Shown one piece after another: positions 8,908-18,252 of a DNA stretch of 64,000 nucleotides. Both the position numbers and the translations under genes were made by a program. The stretch spans positions 1 to 64,000 of the forward strand of contig URDJ01000001.1 of assembly GCA_900546615.1 (NCBI GenBank). Reading direction: 5' to 3'. The notes beneath the pieces were generated by a model. That model saw only the letters and a list, made by a program, of their open reading frames with translations. It was not told the DNA's origin and ran no database searches. Each line of letters begins with the position of its first letter. The stretch's first letter is position 1. This DNA comes from an uncultured Eubacteriales bacterium. GTDB taxonomy: Bacteria; Bacillota; Clostridia; Oscillospirales; Oscillospiraceae.

Positions 8908-9837
8908 TTACAGATATTCGTCGGGCAGCTCGGAGGCGTACATGTCGTTGCCGTCCTGGTCCACGATGTCGCCGTATTCGTTGAACACGAATACCACGCT
9001 CGTATCCAGGACCAGCGCGTTGCCCAGCATGTAGTAGGTGCCGATCCAGTCGCTTCCGTCGTAGTCGCCGAACCACTCATAGGTCCCGTCGCCGTAGATG
9101 TAGAGCCAGATATATTCGCCGTAGGCCTCCCAGCAGCCGTAGAAATCCTCGGCGTTGGAGTTCCAGTCCAGCCCGTTCCAGCTATCGCCCGGGTCGGAGC
9201 CCTCGTTGGGCAGCGTGGAACGGGCAAATGTGTCCCCATCGTCGTCCGTCAGGATGCCGTCCTCGTCAAAGTATAGTATGGTGTCGTTGTCGAGGTGCAT
9301 CTCGCCGCCGGAAAATGTCCAGCTCCCGATATAGCCGTCGCCGTTCTCGTACATCCAGTCGTAGTGGCCGTCGCCGTATATATACAGCCAGACGTCGTAG
9401 TCGTCATACTTCCAGCAGCCGCTGAAATCTGCGGCAATCACCGACGCCAGTGTAGCTTCCGGCTCGGCGTCGGGCCAGACCTCCGGAAGAGAGGACTTGA
9501 ACAGCCTGTCTCCCTCGCTGTCTATCATGCCGCCCTCCCCGTCGAGCGCGAAGAAGAGCTCGCCGTCATTCATGAGCAGCTCAACGCCGTCGATCGTGTA
9601 TTCACCACTGGTGCAGGTGCCGTCGGGATTGTACCACTCGTAGGTTCCGTCTTTGTTGATGCACAGCCAGTTGTCGTACTCCTCGTACTCCCAGCAGCCG
9701 TAGAAGGCGCCGGCCGTGACCTGGGGCTCCTCGACAACGTCGCCGCGCCCATCCCCTGCGTCCCCACCGCAGGCAGACAGCAGCAGCGCGAGCGCCAGCA
9801 GGCATATCACGAGGGTCGCGAGCCTTGCCTTTTTCAT
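8908..9837 (-). CDS. Triple-repeat acidic lipoprotein
   Basis: A 309-aa lipoprotein (lipobox LLSAC, Cys23) made of three homologous repeats of about 85 residues. Each starts with F-Y/S-G-C-W (FYGCWEYEEYD, FSGCWKYDDYD, FYGCWEAYGEY), continues with WLYIYGDG-type strands and ends near a LP-E/N segment. The same repeat occurs once in the following lipoprotein. The Cys in every GCW motif is conserved, so disulfide or metal roles are possible. It is the first of the four lipoprotein genes in transcription order, 25 bases after the DUF2442-like gene. Family unknown to me; the extracellular anchoring is inferred. Confidence 0.77.
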   Translation of the reverse strand: MKKARLATLVICLLALALLLSACGGDAGDGRGDVVEEPQVTAGAFYGCWEYEEYDNWLCINKDGTYEWYNPDGTCTSGEYTIDGVELLMNDGELFFALDGEGGMIDSEGDRLFKSSLPEVWPDAEPEATLASVIAADFSGCWKYDDYDVWLYIYGDGHYDWMYENGDGYIGSWTFSGGEMHLDNDTILYFDEDGILTDDDGDTFARSTLPNEGSDPGDSWNGLDWNSNAEDFYGCWEAYGEYIWLYIYGDGTYEWFGDYDGSDWIGTYYMLGNALVLDTSVVFVFNEYGDIVDQDGNDMYASELPDEYL

Positions 9838-9862
9838 TTTCTTTCCCTCCCCGGTAATATGA

Positions 9863-10195
9863 TTAAGTTGTGTATATCTCTCCAGGCGGGAATGGGTCGT
9901 CTACTCCGCTGACCGTGTGTCCTGGCTGGTTGAGCGCCATCAGTACCGCCATGCGGACGCTGAGCTTCAGTTCGAAGTCGGGTGCGCTGCCAAACAGCAG
10001 ATAGCCGCCGTCGGTGGTGACAGTGCGCATCAGCGCCTCGTCCCGCAGAGGATAAAACCGAGTGGAGTCCAGACGGTTCGCCATATTCAGCTCCAGCACG
10101 CTGCCTGTGCGCAGCTCGATGCGCAGACGGTGCCCTGGCAGGGCAGTGACGCCGGTTATGACAGCTTCATCTTCCCAGGCCCATCCCTTCGTCAT
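9863..10195 (-). CDS. DUF2442-like small protein
   Basis: A 110-aa soluble protein. The first 80 residues fit the DUF2442 pattern: I-x-x-V-x-A-L-x-x-x-R-L-x-I-x-L-x-x-G-S, then a stretch with LDSTRFYPLRDEALMRTV, followed by an aromatic strand. DUF2442 proteins are short and often found with toxin-antitoxin or regulatory genes, but no partner is seen here. The ribosome site AAGGAGG lies about eight bases before ATG at 10195. It lies between a terminator hairpin (upstream in transcription) and the lipoproteins, so it probably opens the lipoprotein transcript. Function unknown. Confidence 0.6.
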   Translation of the reverse strand: MTKGWAWEDEAVITGVTALPGHRLRIELRTGSVLELNMANRLDSTRFYPLRDEALMRTVTTDGGYLLFGSAPDFELKLSVRMAVLMALNQPGHTVSGVDDPFPPGEIYTT

Positions 10196-10214
10196 GTCTC
10201 CACCTCCTTAAAGC

Positions 10215-10262
10215 GGCAAAGGCCGCACTCTATAACACAAATCATAGAGTGCGGCCTTTGCC
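10215..10262. terminator. Strong hairpin terminator
   Basis: A perfect 19-bp inverted repeat (10215-10233 with 10244-10262) separated by 10 bases, with A-rich and T-rich stem ends (AAAGG / CCTTT). It lies just after the regulator gene on the minus strand and before the DUF2442-like gene, so it most likely ends the regulator transcript. Confidence 0.8.
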
Positions 10263-10301
10263 TTTCATATGGTACAGTGTACTTTTTTATTTAGACGGCG
10301 T

Positions 10302-12339
10302 CTAGTCCTCCGGAAGTTCCCGGAGCTGCTCCCGTGAAGCCAGCGATCGTTTCTTCAACATGACACTGACGGTGTTGCGCACGGTATGTGGGGAGAGGTA
10401 GAGCCTCTGGGCAATCTCCTTGTTGGTGAGTCCCTGGCGCAGGTAATGCAGGATGTCCCGCTCCCTGGGCGTGAAGGGCGCGGGCGCGCCGGAGCCGTGA
10501 CTTTCCCACTCTCGGTACAGGCGGGCGATCTCGCCCCTGTGGGGCTCCAGCTCAGCGGACAGGGGAAGCAGCGGGCGTATGCCCGGATAGTTCTCTGCGA
10601 AGGGCATGTATACCCTGTCCGGCGCGGCAATATCCAGTGCAGTCGCGACCTCCCTGCAAGCCTCCTCGCGCCTGCCAAGCGCGTTTAGTGCCTGCGCCAT
10701 GTACAGCCGAGCGTAGACCTGTGGCAGCAGGTTTGGGAAGATTGAGCTCAACCCCAGGAAGTATTCGCTCGTACCCAGCAGTTTTCTGTAGGCGCGCTGT
10801 TCGAGCAGCACACGCCCGTAGACGATATAGGCATAGGGCTGTGTCATTATTACGAGCCGCTGGTCGATGCGCCCCTCAGCCAGCCAAGCCGGAACATCTG
10901 CCGGTCTGCCCAGCAGCACTGAGAGGGAGCCTTCTGCCAGGTCGAGCGTATAACGGCACAGATCCTCGGTGTTCTCTGCCGCGCGGTCGCGCAGCGACTG
11001 ACGCGCCTCCTCCAACAGCGCCGCGTCGCCGCGCAGCGCGTCTTTGTCGGTCTGCGGGAGCTGGCTTTCGCTTATACAGTCGGCTATCTCAGCCTGCATG
11101 GACAGCAGTTTCTCGTTCTCACCCAGGAAGAACAGCGCGAATGCCAGAGGAATCAACGCCCTGGGATAGCGGCGCTTCAGCTCCGGTGGGGCGTTCTCGA
11201 GCAGGTCGAGTATCATGGGACGGGTATCCTCGTCCGTTATATCAGCAATGTCATAGCTGGTCAGTGGCATGGAGCAGAGCCGCTCCCAGGCTCCGGAGGC
11301 GTAGTAGAAGCGAAGCGTGAGCAGCCTGTCCTTAGCCCTCTCCGCAAGCTCGCCACCACGCAGGTAGATCTCCCTCTGCCGTGCCGCGTCCAGATGCGCG
11401 AAGTGGCGCTCAAGGAGGCGGCGAAGCTGGGCGTGCAGATAAAAGCAGCGGTTGTCCGGGTCGTAGTTTACGAAGTAACGCCTGTCGAGCAGCATGCGCT
11501 CCGTCTCCTCCGCACCAAGGCCGGAAAAGCTGACGGCCTGAGCCAGCGTGAAGCGGGGGGAAGAAGGACACCTCCAGCAGAAAGCTCTGCTCGGATGGGG
11601 ATAGCCGCCGCCAGAACACGTTCTCCATCAGCTCGTCCATGCCGCCGTGGCGGAAGCTGCCGCTGACGATGAAGCTCGCGAGCTGGAGGCTCAGCGCCAT
11701 GATCCAGCCTTCGGAGAGCCGCCCCAACTCCTCAACCTGCCCGCGTCTGAGCACCACTCCTGCGGCTCGGAAATAACCCTCTATGTCTTCGTTCCTGAAG
11801 ACGAAGCTGTCCTCCCGAAGATGCCATATATGCCCGCCGCGCACTCTGCTTCCCAAACACCCTCTGGGCATGGGCTGTGTGGACACGATTATGTGCAGCC
11901 TTTCGCCACCGTGACGGGACAACGCCTCCAGCAGCGCACCGGGACACTTTACGCCCCAGTTCATGAAGTCATCCAGCCAGATCCAGGTGTCCTCCGGGCA
12001 TTCCAGTTCCGAGAGAGCAGCGGCAATGTCGGTAATGTTATCCTCGTCCGGCTCTCCGATGGACGCGAGTTGGCGGGCGCAGTCCGGATCTATGCGTTCT
12101 AGCATGGCACAGAGCTGGCGCCACCCCTCCCTGGGTCGCCCGCTGACGAACTCATACCGCTCCCGCAGCACGCTCCGGGGAAGGCGCGTACCAAGAAAAT
12201 GCTCAAGGATAGTCGTCTTCCCGAAGCCGGAGGGAGCCTCTACCAGCGTCAAGGGATATCGTTTCATGTATTCAAGCCGTTCCATTAAACGGGGTGGATA
12301 GTATTTAACTGAGGGGTCTATCTGTCTGCTTCTGGACAT
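10302..12339 (-). pseudogene. MalT-type LuxR family ATPase regulator, frameshifted
   Basis: Two overlapping frames together make one ~680-residue regulator. The first part has a Walker A (VEAPSGFGKTT) and STAND-type ATPase features (WIWLDDFMNW, IIVSTQP). The second has the helical TPR-like middle and a C-terminal LuxR DNA-binding domain (FTPRERDILHYLRQGLTNKEIAQRLYLSPHTVRN). The break falls in a run of six G on the plus strand at 11555-11560. Removing one base joins FFPRFTLAQAVSFSGLGAEETERMLLDRRYF in one frame. The start at 12339 is chosen because AAGGAGG lies 12 bases upstream and an upstream ATG overlaps the -10 box. It could be a true null, a phase-variable tract or a sequencing error. Its target may be the lipoprotein run, by position only. 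Confidence 0.8.
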
Positions 12340-12394
12340 TGCCCTGTGCCGCCTCCTTGCGCAGACGCACCGCGCCCGCCTTGTATACTTAAGC

Positions 12395-12424
12395 ATTATA
12401 ACACAACGCCCTCAGCTTTGTCAC
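12395..12424 (-). promoter_or_regulatory. Promoter of the LuxR-type regulator
   Basis: A perfect TATAAT (12395-12400) with GTGACA (12419-12424) as -35, 18 bases apart. It overlaps the distal ATG at 12396, which argues for the start at 12339. Confidence 0.65.
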
Positions 12425-12702
12425 TCCGAACCTCAAAGCCAGTCGGTGTGGCAAAAGTTGAAAGTTAAAAATCAAGGTGCGTTCCAAAACGAAACGCACC
12501 TCTATGGGCATGTAAGTGCGAGCTGGCTCGCTGTCGGGGCGCCCTTACGCCCAAGTGACATGGTTGTTGACAACTACGCCGAGACTTGTATGCTCAATGC
12601 ATGGACAGGCTGTCTGCTGGACGTGGGCGCGAGCAGTGGCGAAGAGCGGTTTGTGGTTCAAAACAATACGTTCACTTTCACAACTTGTCAAAGGATTTAG
12701 CT
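12425..12702. other. Intergenic region at left flank of the ICE transfer genes
   Basis: No convincing gene in 278 bases; open frames here lack ribosome sites. It contains a hairpin (12475-12483 with 12493-12501) listed separately. A left attachment site of the ICE could lie here, but no copy of the tRNA-Arg 3' half found at 35123-35168 is visible. Confidence 0.45.
12475..12501 (-). terminator. Terminator after the ICE sigma-factor gene
   Basis: A 9-bp perfect stem (AGGTGCGTT / AACGCACCT) with a 9-base loop, followed in the minus direction by TGATTTTTAAC. It is about 200 bases beyond the end of the sigma-factor gene. Confidence 0.55.
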
Positions 12703-13227
12703 TCAGATGCAACAACGTCCTATCTCCCGCAAATACCTCCTAGCGCGTGACACCCAGGCGGTCACGTTGTTCGCGCTCGCTCCCATCTGCTCGCCTATCT
12801 CGCGCGCGGTGTAGCCGTCGGCCATGAGGCGCAGGGCGCGGATGCCCTTCGCGGTCACGCCGGCGGCGCTGCGCTCGGCCTCGTCGAGCAGGGCGGTGAG
12901 CGTGTTATCCGACTGCTCAGGCACGATCTCCGCTTCGTATGTGCTCAGTATCTCCGGCTCCGTTGGAATCTCCTTGCCCGCGCGGCGGTTGGCATATATG
13001 AGTGCGGAGCAGATCTCATTCCGGATAAGCCGGTAGGCGTAGGTCGAAAAGCAGCCGCCCTTGTCCGTCGCTGCGGCCTTGCAAAGGCCCATGCAGCCTA
13101 TCTGGAACAGGTCGTCGTAGGTGTAGATACCGAGCCCGTTCGCGCCGTGGACCTTGTCCTTTATGACCTTGCCCACCAGGCCCATGTTCTCCTCCACCTG
13201 TTTTCTCTGCGCATCGTTGAGCGTCAT
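12703..13227 (-). CDS. Sigma-70 family RNA polymerase sigma factor of the ICE
   Basis: A 174-aa protein with a sigma region 2-like block (YTYDDLFQIGCMGLCKAA, then FSTYAYRLIRNEICSAL) and a C-terminal helix-turn-helix like region 4 (GYTAREIGEQMGASANNVTAWVSRARRYLREI). The size and two-block layout fit the small sigma factors carried by conjugative elements of gut Clostridia, thought to drive element genes. Its ATG overlaps the stop of the zinc-finger gene by four bases (ATGA), so the pair is translationally coupled. It is the last gene of the ICE operon on the minus strand. Which promoters it recognises cannot be read from the sequence. Confidence 0.85.
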   Translation of the reverse strand: MTLNDAQRKQVEENMGLVGKVIKDKVHGANGLGIYTYDDLFQIGCMGLCKAAATDKGGCFSTYAYRLIRNEICSALIYANRRAGKEIPTEPEILSTYEAEIVPEQSDNTLTALLDEAERSAAGVTAKGIRALRLMADGYTAREIGEQMGASANNVTAWVSRARRYLREIGRCCI

Positions 13228-13643
13228 GAGGCCTCACGCCCCTTGTAGCTTGCGAGCATCGTCCTGCTCGCGTCAATGACCTGGCGGCAGTAGTATTCGC
13301 CGAGGCAGCCGATGTGCGCCTCGGACATGGGCGCTTGTATCAGGTGGGCGAGCCACTCGTAGGCCTGCTCCTTCCTCATCATGCCGCTGAGGTAGAACCG
13401 GTCAAAGTAGCGGTGCGCCTCGCGCCTGAGCGAGCGCAGCTCTCGGTTGGCGAGCGTGCCGACGGGCCGGTTCGTGCCCGGGTGCGTGCGGACGTATGCG
13501 TCGCACACCGGGTAGCGCTTGCAGACATAGAGCATGGTGCCGTTGGCGTTTTCTCGGTATATCCCGTTGGCGCTGCGGAGAATGACGGGCGAGCCGCAGT
13601 AAGGGCAGCGCATGGCGGCGGGGTTATTCCTTTTCTTTCTCAT
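13224..13643 (-). CDS. Zinc-finger protein (DUF3268-like) of the ICE
   Basis: A 139-aa protein. The N-terminal half carries a zinc-ribbon-like pattern, CPYCGSPV at residues 11-18 and a second pair further on (YVCKRYPVCDAYV), as in the DUF3268 zinc-finger family found in ICEs and phages. The C-terminal half is helical and rich in Arg and Tyr. The start at 13643 has GGAGGT upstream; the longer frame (to 13691) runs into a hairpin and is rejected. It is coupled to the sigma-factor gene and is preceded by a 100-base hairpin that could attenuate expression. The role may be DNA or RNA binding (inference). Confidence 0.75.
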   Translation of the reverse strand: MRKKRNNPAAMRCPYCGSPVILRSANGIYRENANGTMLYVCKRYPVCDAYVRTHPGTNRPVGTLANRELRSLRREAHRYFDRFYLSGMMRKEQAYEWLAHLIQAPMSEAHIGCLGEYYCRQVIDASRTMLASYKGREAS

Positions 13644-13665
13644 GTAAAGTACCTCCAGATATGCA

Positions 13666-13765
13666 AAAAGAGCCGGAAAACTGCATGACAAAGCAAGAGG
13701 CTAAGGTAGACGTTCTAAATCGTCTCCGCATCTTGCTGATGTCAAAGCAGCCTTCCGGCTCTTTT
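13666..13765 (-). terminator. Three-tier leader hairpin with T-tract (attenuator candidate)
   Basis: A 13-bp outer stem (13666-13678 with 13753-13765) encloses further pairings (AGCAAGA/TCTTGCT and TGACA/TGTCA) and a 5-bp apical stem (13708-13712 with 13721-13725). In the minus direction it ends in CTTTTTGC, directly before the ribosome site of the zinc-finger gene. This is more elaborate than a simple terminator and may control the zinc-finger and sigma genes. Confidence 0.6.
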
Positions 13766-14024
13766 AATCAGATGTGGCTTGCGCCGTGTGGATTGCTCAT
13801 TGCGCGAATCCGTAACAGGGTTCCACACCCGCGTGGTGTGGTCTTTGGCCGAGGGATACCATCCTCCGTACCTGAAAGCCTGAGCGCAAGCCCCTGCCAC
13901 GGTTTCAGCATAACACAGCTCCAATTTCAGGTCAAGTCACGTGAGTTGAATTTAACATAAAAGTTACAAAATATCTCGAAATTGTGAGAATTGCAGCCTC
14001 AATTTCAGTCTGACAGTTGGAAAA
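13766..14024 (-). other. Leader region between adhesin operon and zinc-finger gene, possible structured RNA
   Basis: No protein gene is convincing here. A short minus-strand frame (13742-13924) ends within the hairpin and lacks a clear ribosome site. The stretch contains a strong small hairpin (CCACACC / GGTGTGG around 13822-13840) and many short complementary blocks. An 11-base direct repeat (CAGTCTGACAG) occurs at 14006 and 14025. It may be a regulatory RNA or leader; this is inference. Confidence 0.35.
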
Positions 14025-14576
14025 TCAGTCTGACAGCTCATCATCATCCTCGTCGTACTCATCCCAACGGCGCCGGCGTCTGCGTGAGAACCTGAGCGCT
14101 ATCAGCAGCACGATTGCGACCAGCAGCCCGCCACCGAATACGGCAAGGTGTACGACAGGTATTCCGTAGACGGTCAGCTCGTCACCGCCCTCATCCGGCG
14201 TCGGTGTAACTGTGTCTGCCGATGTCGTAGCTGGTTCAGTTTCGGCTTGTTCGCTCTCAGGCGCTTCGCTGGGTTCCGGCTCCGGAGTGGGCACAGTCTG
14301 CGGGGAACCGAGACAGGACAGCTCGTATGTACTGCTGCCGCCAATCTCAAGGTTCAGCACACCGGACTCGTCCACCACAACCGCACCTGGGTAAACCCCG
14401 CTATCCGTGCGCAGCTGGAACTCGACCCCGGCCCAATCGGAGCCGAGTTGGATTGTGAGCTGCGACGGCTCGGCAACCTGAAGCTCGGTGCCGTCGGTGT
14501 CGGCGTGGGCGTTGAGAGCCATGAGCGACATGGCCATGGCGGCGAGCATGGCGGCAAGGGCTTTACGCTTTCTCAT
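14025..14576 (-). CDS. Secreted, membrane-anchored ICE surface protein
   Basis: A 183-aa protein with a signal peptide (about residues 1-25, MALNAHA), a compact beta-rich domain (LQVAEPSQLTIQLGSDWAGV), a Pro/Glu/Thr linker (PTPEPEPSEAPESEQ and onward), one membrane helix (VVHLAVFGGGLLVAIVLLIAL) and an Arg-rich then acidic cytoplasmic tail (FSRRRRRRWDEYDEDDDELSD). It overlaps the end of the large Cna-B adhesin gene by 14 bases, so the two are made together. Similar small stalked proteins accompany SpaA-like adhesins in Clostridial ICEs. It may help mating-pair contact at the cell surface (inference). Family not named. Confidence 0.7.
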   Translation of the reverse strand: MRKRKALAAMLAAMAMSLMALNAHADTDGTELQVAEPSQLTIQLGSDWAGVEFQLRTDSGVYPGAVVVDESGVLNLEIGGSSTYELSCLGSPQTVPTPEPEPSEAPESEQAETEPATTSADTVTPTPDEGGDELTVYGIPVVHLAVFGGGLLVAIVLLIALRFSRRRRRRWDEYDEDDDELSD

Positions 14577-17500
14577 TGCGCTTGCCCCCTTTGCCCTTGC
14601 GGTAGACGCCGAAATAGCAGTACGCGCCCACGCCTGCGATGCCCGCCAGACCCGCCGCGATTAGAATGATCCACGGCGTCAGGCTGTCGTCGCCGGTCTT
14701 GGGCACGTCCACGGTTATCTTGTTGTTGTGGACGTTTACGGTGAGCGTCTCGTTCGCCACCAGCGTCACGGTGACCGGCTCGGCTATCTCGTAGCCCTCG
14801 CTGACCCCGTTTTCAAGCTCCGTGACCACATACTCGCCGATGCGCAGGCCTTCAATGAGAATCTCGCCGTTGGCGTCCGTGGTAAAAGTCATGTCGTAGC
14901 CGTTCACACCGGAGACGCGGAAGGCGAAGCCCTCGACTTTGCCGTCGTCAGTGGTCTTTACTATCTTCAGCGCCCCGCGCAGAGGCTGATTCACGAACCC
15001 GACGCCGGCCTCGTTTTCTACGACGCAGACCTCGCCGTCGGTGGTTATCTCGACATAGTAGGCGGTCTCGTCAAGCACATAGCCCGCGGGCGCCGTCAGC
15101 TCGCGCACGATATAGTCGCCTACGGGCAGATTCTCAAACACGAAAATTCCGTCCTCGCCGGAGGTCGCCGTCATGAGCGCGCCCTCCTCGGTGAACTCTG
15201 CGGCGTCGCTGCGGAACAGGCCGAACAACGCACCGGGCAGGGCTTTGCCGTTTTCGTCGAGCTTCATGCCCGAAACGGAGCCATACTTGAGCTCGTTTAC
15301 TATGGCCTCGCCGTCGTTGACCGACACGTTTACAAGCGGCGTGTCCTGACCGGCGTATGTAAACTCGACGGGGTAGCGCTCGTCGCTGAGTATGTAGTGG
15401 CTGTCCGTGGCGTACTCCTGCACATAGTAGCTGCCCAGCGGGAGATCGCTGGTGAAAGCCGCCGTCCCGTCGGCATTTACCGCCGCTATTTCTATGAGCC
15501 CGTCTGCCGGGATAACGCTGCCGTCTGCCGCAGTGATGTCGACTGCCGGGTAGAGTCCGAAGCTGACCGCGGCTCGGTGTTCAGCACCATGCCGTTGGGC
15601 GCCGATGTCTCGGTAATGATATACTTGCCGAGGTACAGCTCCTTGCTCGAAGCTGTTCCGTCAGACCCGGTAGTTATGGTGTCGACTACCGTGCCGGCCG
15701 CTATGCGCACGCTGCCGTCCACTGTGAAAGGCACCGGCGTGGAGTCGAGTATGTAGCCGTGGCAGGCGGCTACCTCAATCAGCTCGTACTCGCCGTAGGG
15801 CAGCTCCTCCGGCAGCATGAGCGTGCCGGTGTCGTCGGTGTAGAAGGTGGTGATGCGAGCTGGCGAGGGGTAGTTCACGGTCTGTGTGACCAACTCTCCG
15901 GTGGCGAGATCGCGTATCTGAAAACCCGAACCTGCGGCGGTTATTATATCCCCGGTCTCCGCGTCGCGCTTCTCAATGCGTATGAGGCTCGTGATGCGTG
16001 CATCGTTGAGTATGTATGAGTACAGCTTGCCGTCCTCGGAGATAAACACGGTGAAGTCCGGGGCAAACTCCAGCCCGGGCATTCCGTCTGTCTGGTGTAC
16101 CCGGTACTGACCGTATGGTAGGGACTTGGACACCGCTATGCCGTCGGAGTCCGTGGTCAGTATGTCGCGCTCGTCCTCGGCTGCGGCCTCATAGCTCCCG
16201 GCGCTGGCGAGGTATATCTGGAACACCGCGCCCTCCTCAGGCTGCTCTATGGCCTCGCCGCTGCTGCCGAGCTCCACGTCGCCGGGAGCTATAGGCTCAG
16301 GGCTGAGCGTGGGGTCTTCCTCAACAGGAGGCTCGCTCGGCTCCGGGGATTCTTCCACCGGCGGTTCGCTTTCTTCAGGCTCTTCAACGGGCGGCTCGCT
16401 TGCTTCCGGTTCCTCGGACGGCGAAGGGAGAGCCTCGGGGGCGTCCGGGACAGGATTTTCCTCATTCCCGGATGCGACGCTCTCCTTGTTCGGTTCCTCA
16501 GACGGCTCAGGAGTGGTTTCGGGTATGGGCTCCTGTGAAGGCTCCGGAGTCGGCTCTGGTGAAGGCTCAGCAGAGGGTTCCGGCGTGGGCTCACTAGGTA
16601 CTATTTCCACGTCCTCGTCTGCCGCGTCGATGTGTTTTATGATTCGGATGCTGCCCTCTATGAGCTCCTCGGTGACACCGATAGCCGTCGCGTTGTGCTC
16701 CACGGTGTACTGCCCCGGCTCGGCGCCTACGCTGTGTACGCTCTCGTCGAGCAGATAACCCTCGGACGGGCTTATCTCGCGTATAGTCCAGTCGTCGCCG
16801 CATGGATATTCCGCAGTTGTGAACTGTCCGTTTTCGTCGGTGTAATAGGTGTCCACAAGCTCGCCGCCGCGGTAGAGGCCGTACGCCGCCCCGGCGAGCG
16901 TGGCGTCGCCGCGAGGGAACCCGTTCTCGGCGTCGGTCTTAGCGACGGTGACGGAGAACTTCTTAAGCACGTTGTGGAAGCTGCGCTCAGCCACGTCGTC
17001 CCAGAGTATGCTCACGGACTGGCTCTCCGGCACGACATAGCGATCTGCTGTGTCCACTTCCTCGATGGTGTACGGCGTATTGCCGCTTATGAGGACGTTT
17101 TCAAAGTGAGCCACGCCGTCCGCGCCGGTCACGGCGTACTCGTCCACTTCAAGCCCCGAGGCCGAAGTGCCGTAGAGGTGGAATGTGACGCCCTCGATGA
17201 AATTGTCCTCGGCGCTCTTGCGCACCTGCAGCGCGCCGCGCTTGAGCGTGTTGTCAAAGGTCACGACCGCGCTCTCGCCTCCGGCTATGGTGACGGTCTG
17301 GGAGTCCTGCGGTGTGTACGCATCCGAGTTTATCTCGGTGACAGTGTACCTGCCGGGCATTAGGCCGGTGACGTCTACAGTTCCGTCGCTGCCGGTGCGC
17401 ACGCGCTCGGAGTAGCCCTCGCCGGTGATGGTGAACTCGATGCCGGAGACATTGCCGTCCTCGGAGGTCTTGACTATACGCAGCCCGCCGGCGGCATCCA

Positions 17501-18236
17501 TCTCCAGCTCAAAGTAGCCGTTCACAGGGTCGGAAACGTTCTCGCCGTAGGTAATGGTGTCCTGGACGCCCGCCTTGCTCCAGGTGCCGTCAGACCAGAT
17601 TACCAGAGAGGAGCTGTAGGCGTTCTGCTTCTCGGCGGTGACGAGTATGGTCTCCTCGGTGGGAGTGTCGCAGGTTATGGTCAGGCGGTTGCCGCTCTTG
17701 GAGAAGCTGATGCCCGGCACATCGGTGCTGAAGGCGTAGTTGTCCAGCACGCCGTTGCTGTCCGTGAGTGTAAGCGTGTACTCGCTGCCATCTTGCTCCA
17801 GCTCGTAGGCTCGGGCGTAGTCGCGCGAGGGTGCGCAGAAGCTGGGCATGACGTTGTGCGTCTTTATGGTCTCCGGCGGGATGGTCACGTTGCTGCTCGC
17901 GGGATAGTTGTCCCAGTAGCTCTCGTCCGTCGAGGTGAGCGTGTCGCCGGAATCCTGGTCGACGCCCGGCTCGATGCAGTACGCTATCTGCCCGTTATAC
18001 GAGCCGATGGCGTGCAGCGTCATGCGCTCGTAGGCCACATACGCCCAGCCGCTCATGAGGTAGTTCGCCGAGTGCCCGAAGCGGCTGTCGCCGTAGTTGG
18101 GGTCGTTCTGACGCGGGTAGTTTACCATGTAGGCCTGCACAGTCGTCGCTGCGAACGCCGGGAGCGTCCCCAGCAGGCTGAAGCAGAACACAATGGCCAG
18201 GAAAAGTGAAATGTATCTCTTCGTTTTTGCTTTCAT
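14563..18236 (-). pseudogene. Large Cna-B/SpaA-type thioester adhesin of the ICE, frameshifted
   Basis: Two frames together give about 1,220 codons. A signal peptide (cleavage near AFA-ATT, residue 29) is followed by an N-terminal domain with a thioester-type motif (AYCIEPG, Cys87). Next come several Cna-B-like repeats (LRIVKTSEDG, LQVRKSAEDN, VAKTDAENG, IRIEKRDAETG), a Pro/Glu/Ser stalk (about residues 555-665), more Cna-B repeats and a VPKTGD sorting signal with a membrane helix and basic tail. The frame breaks near 15563-15575. Shifting by one joins EPR to AVSFGLYPAVDITAADG without loss. Such proteins are covalently assembled or attach cells by thioester bonds; here a role in mating contact is likely. 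Decay versus sequence error is unresolved. Confidence 0.82.
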
Positions 18237-18252
18237 TTTGTCCTCCTATCTT

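Noticed and set aside
12446..12743. Plus-strand frames of 75-84 codons
   Set aside because: No ribosome site, no recognisable features; they cover a hairpin and the end of the sigma gene.
13742..13924. Minus-strand 60-codon frame
   Set aside because: It runs into the leader hairpin stem, and the sequence is better explained as structured RNA or leader.
14006..14035. 11-base direct repeat CAGTCTGACAG as an attachment core
   Set aside because: Too short, both copies next to each other, and no recombination context.
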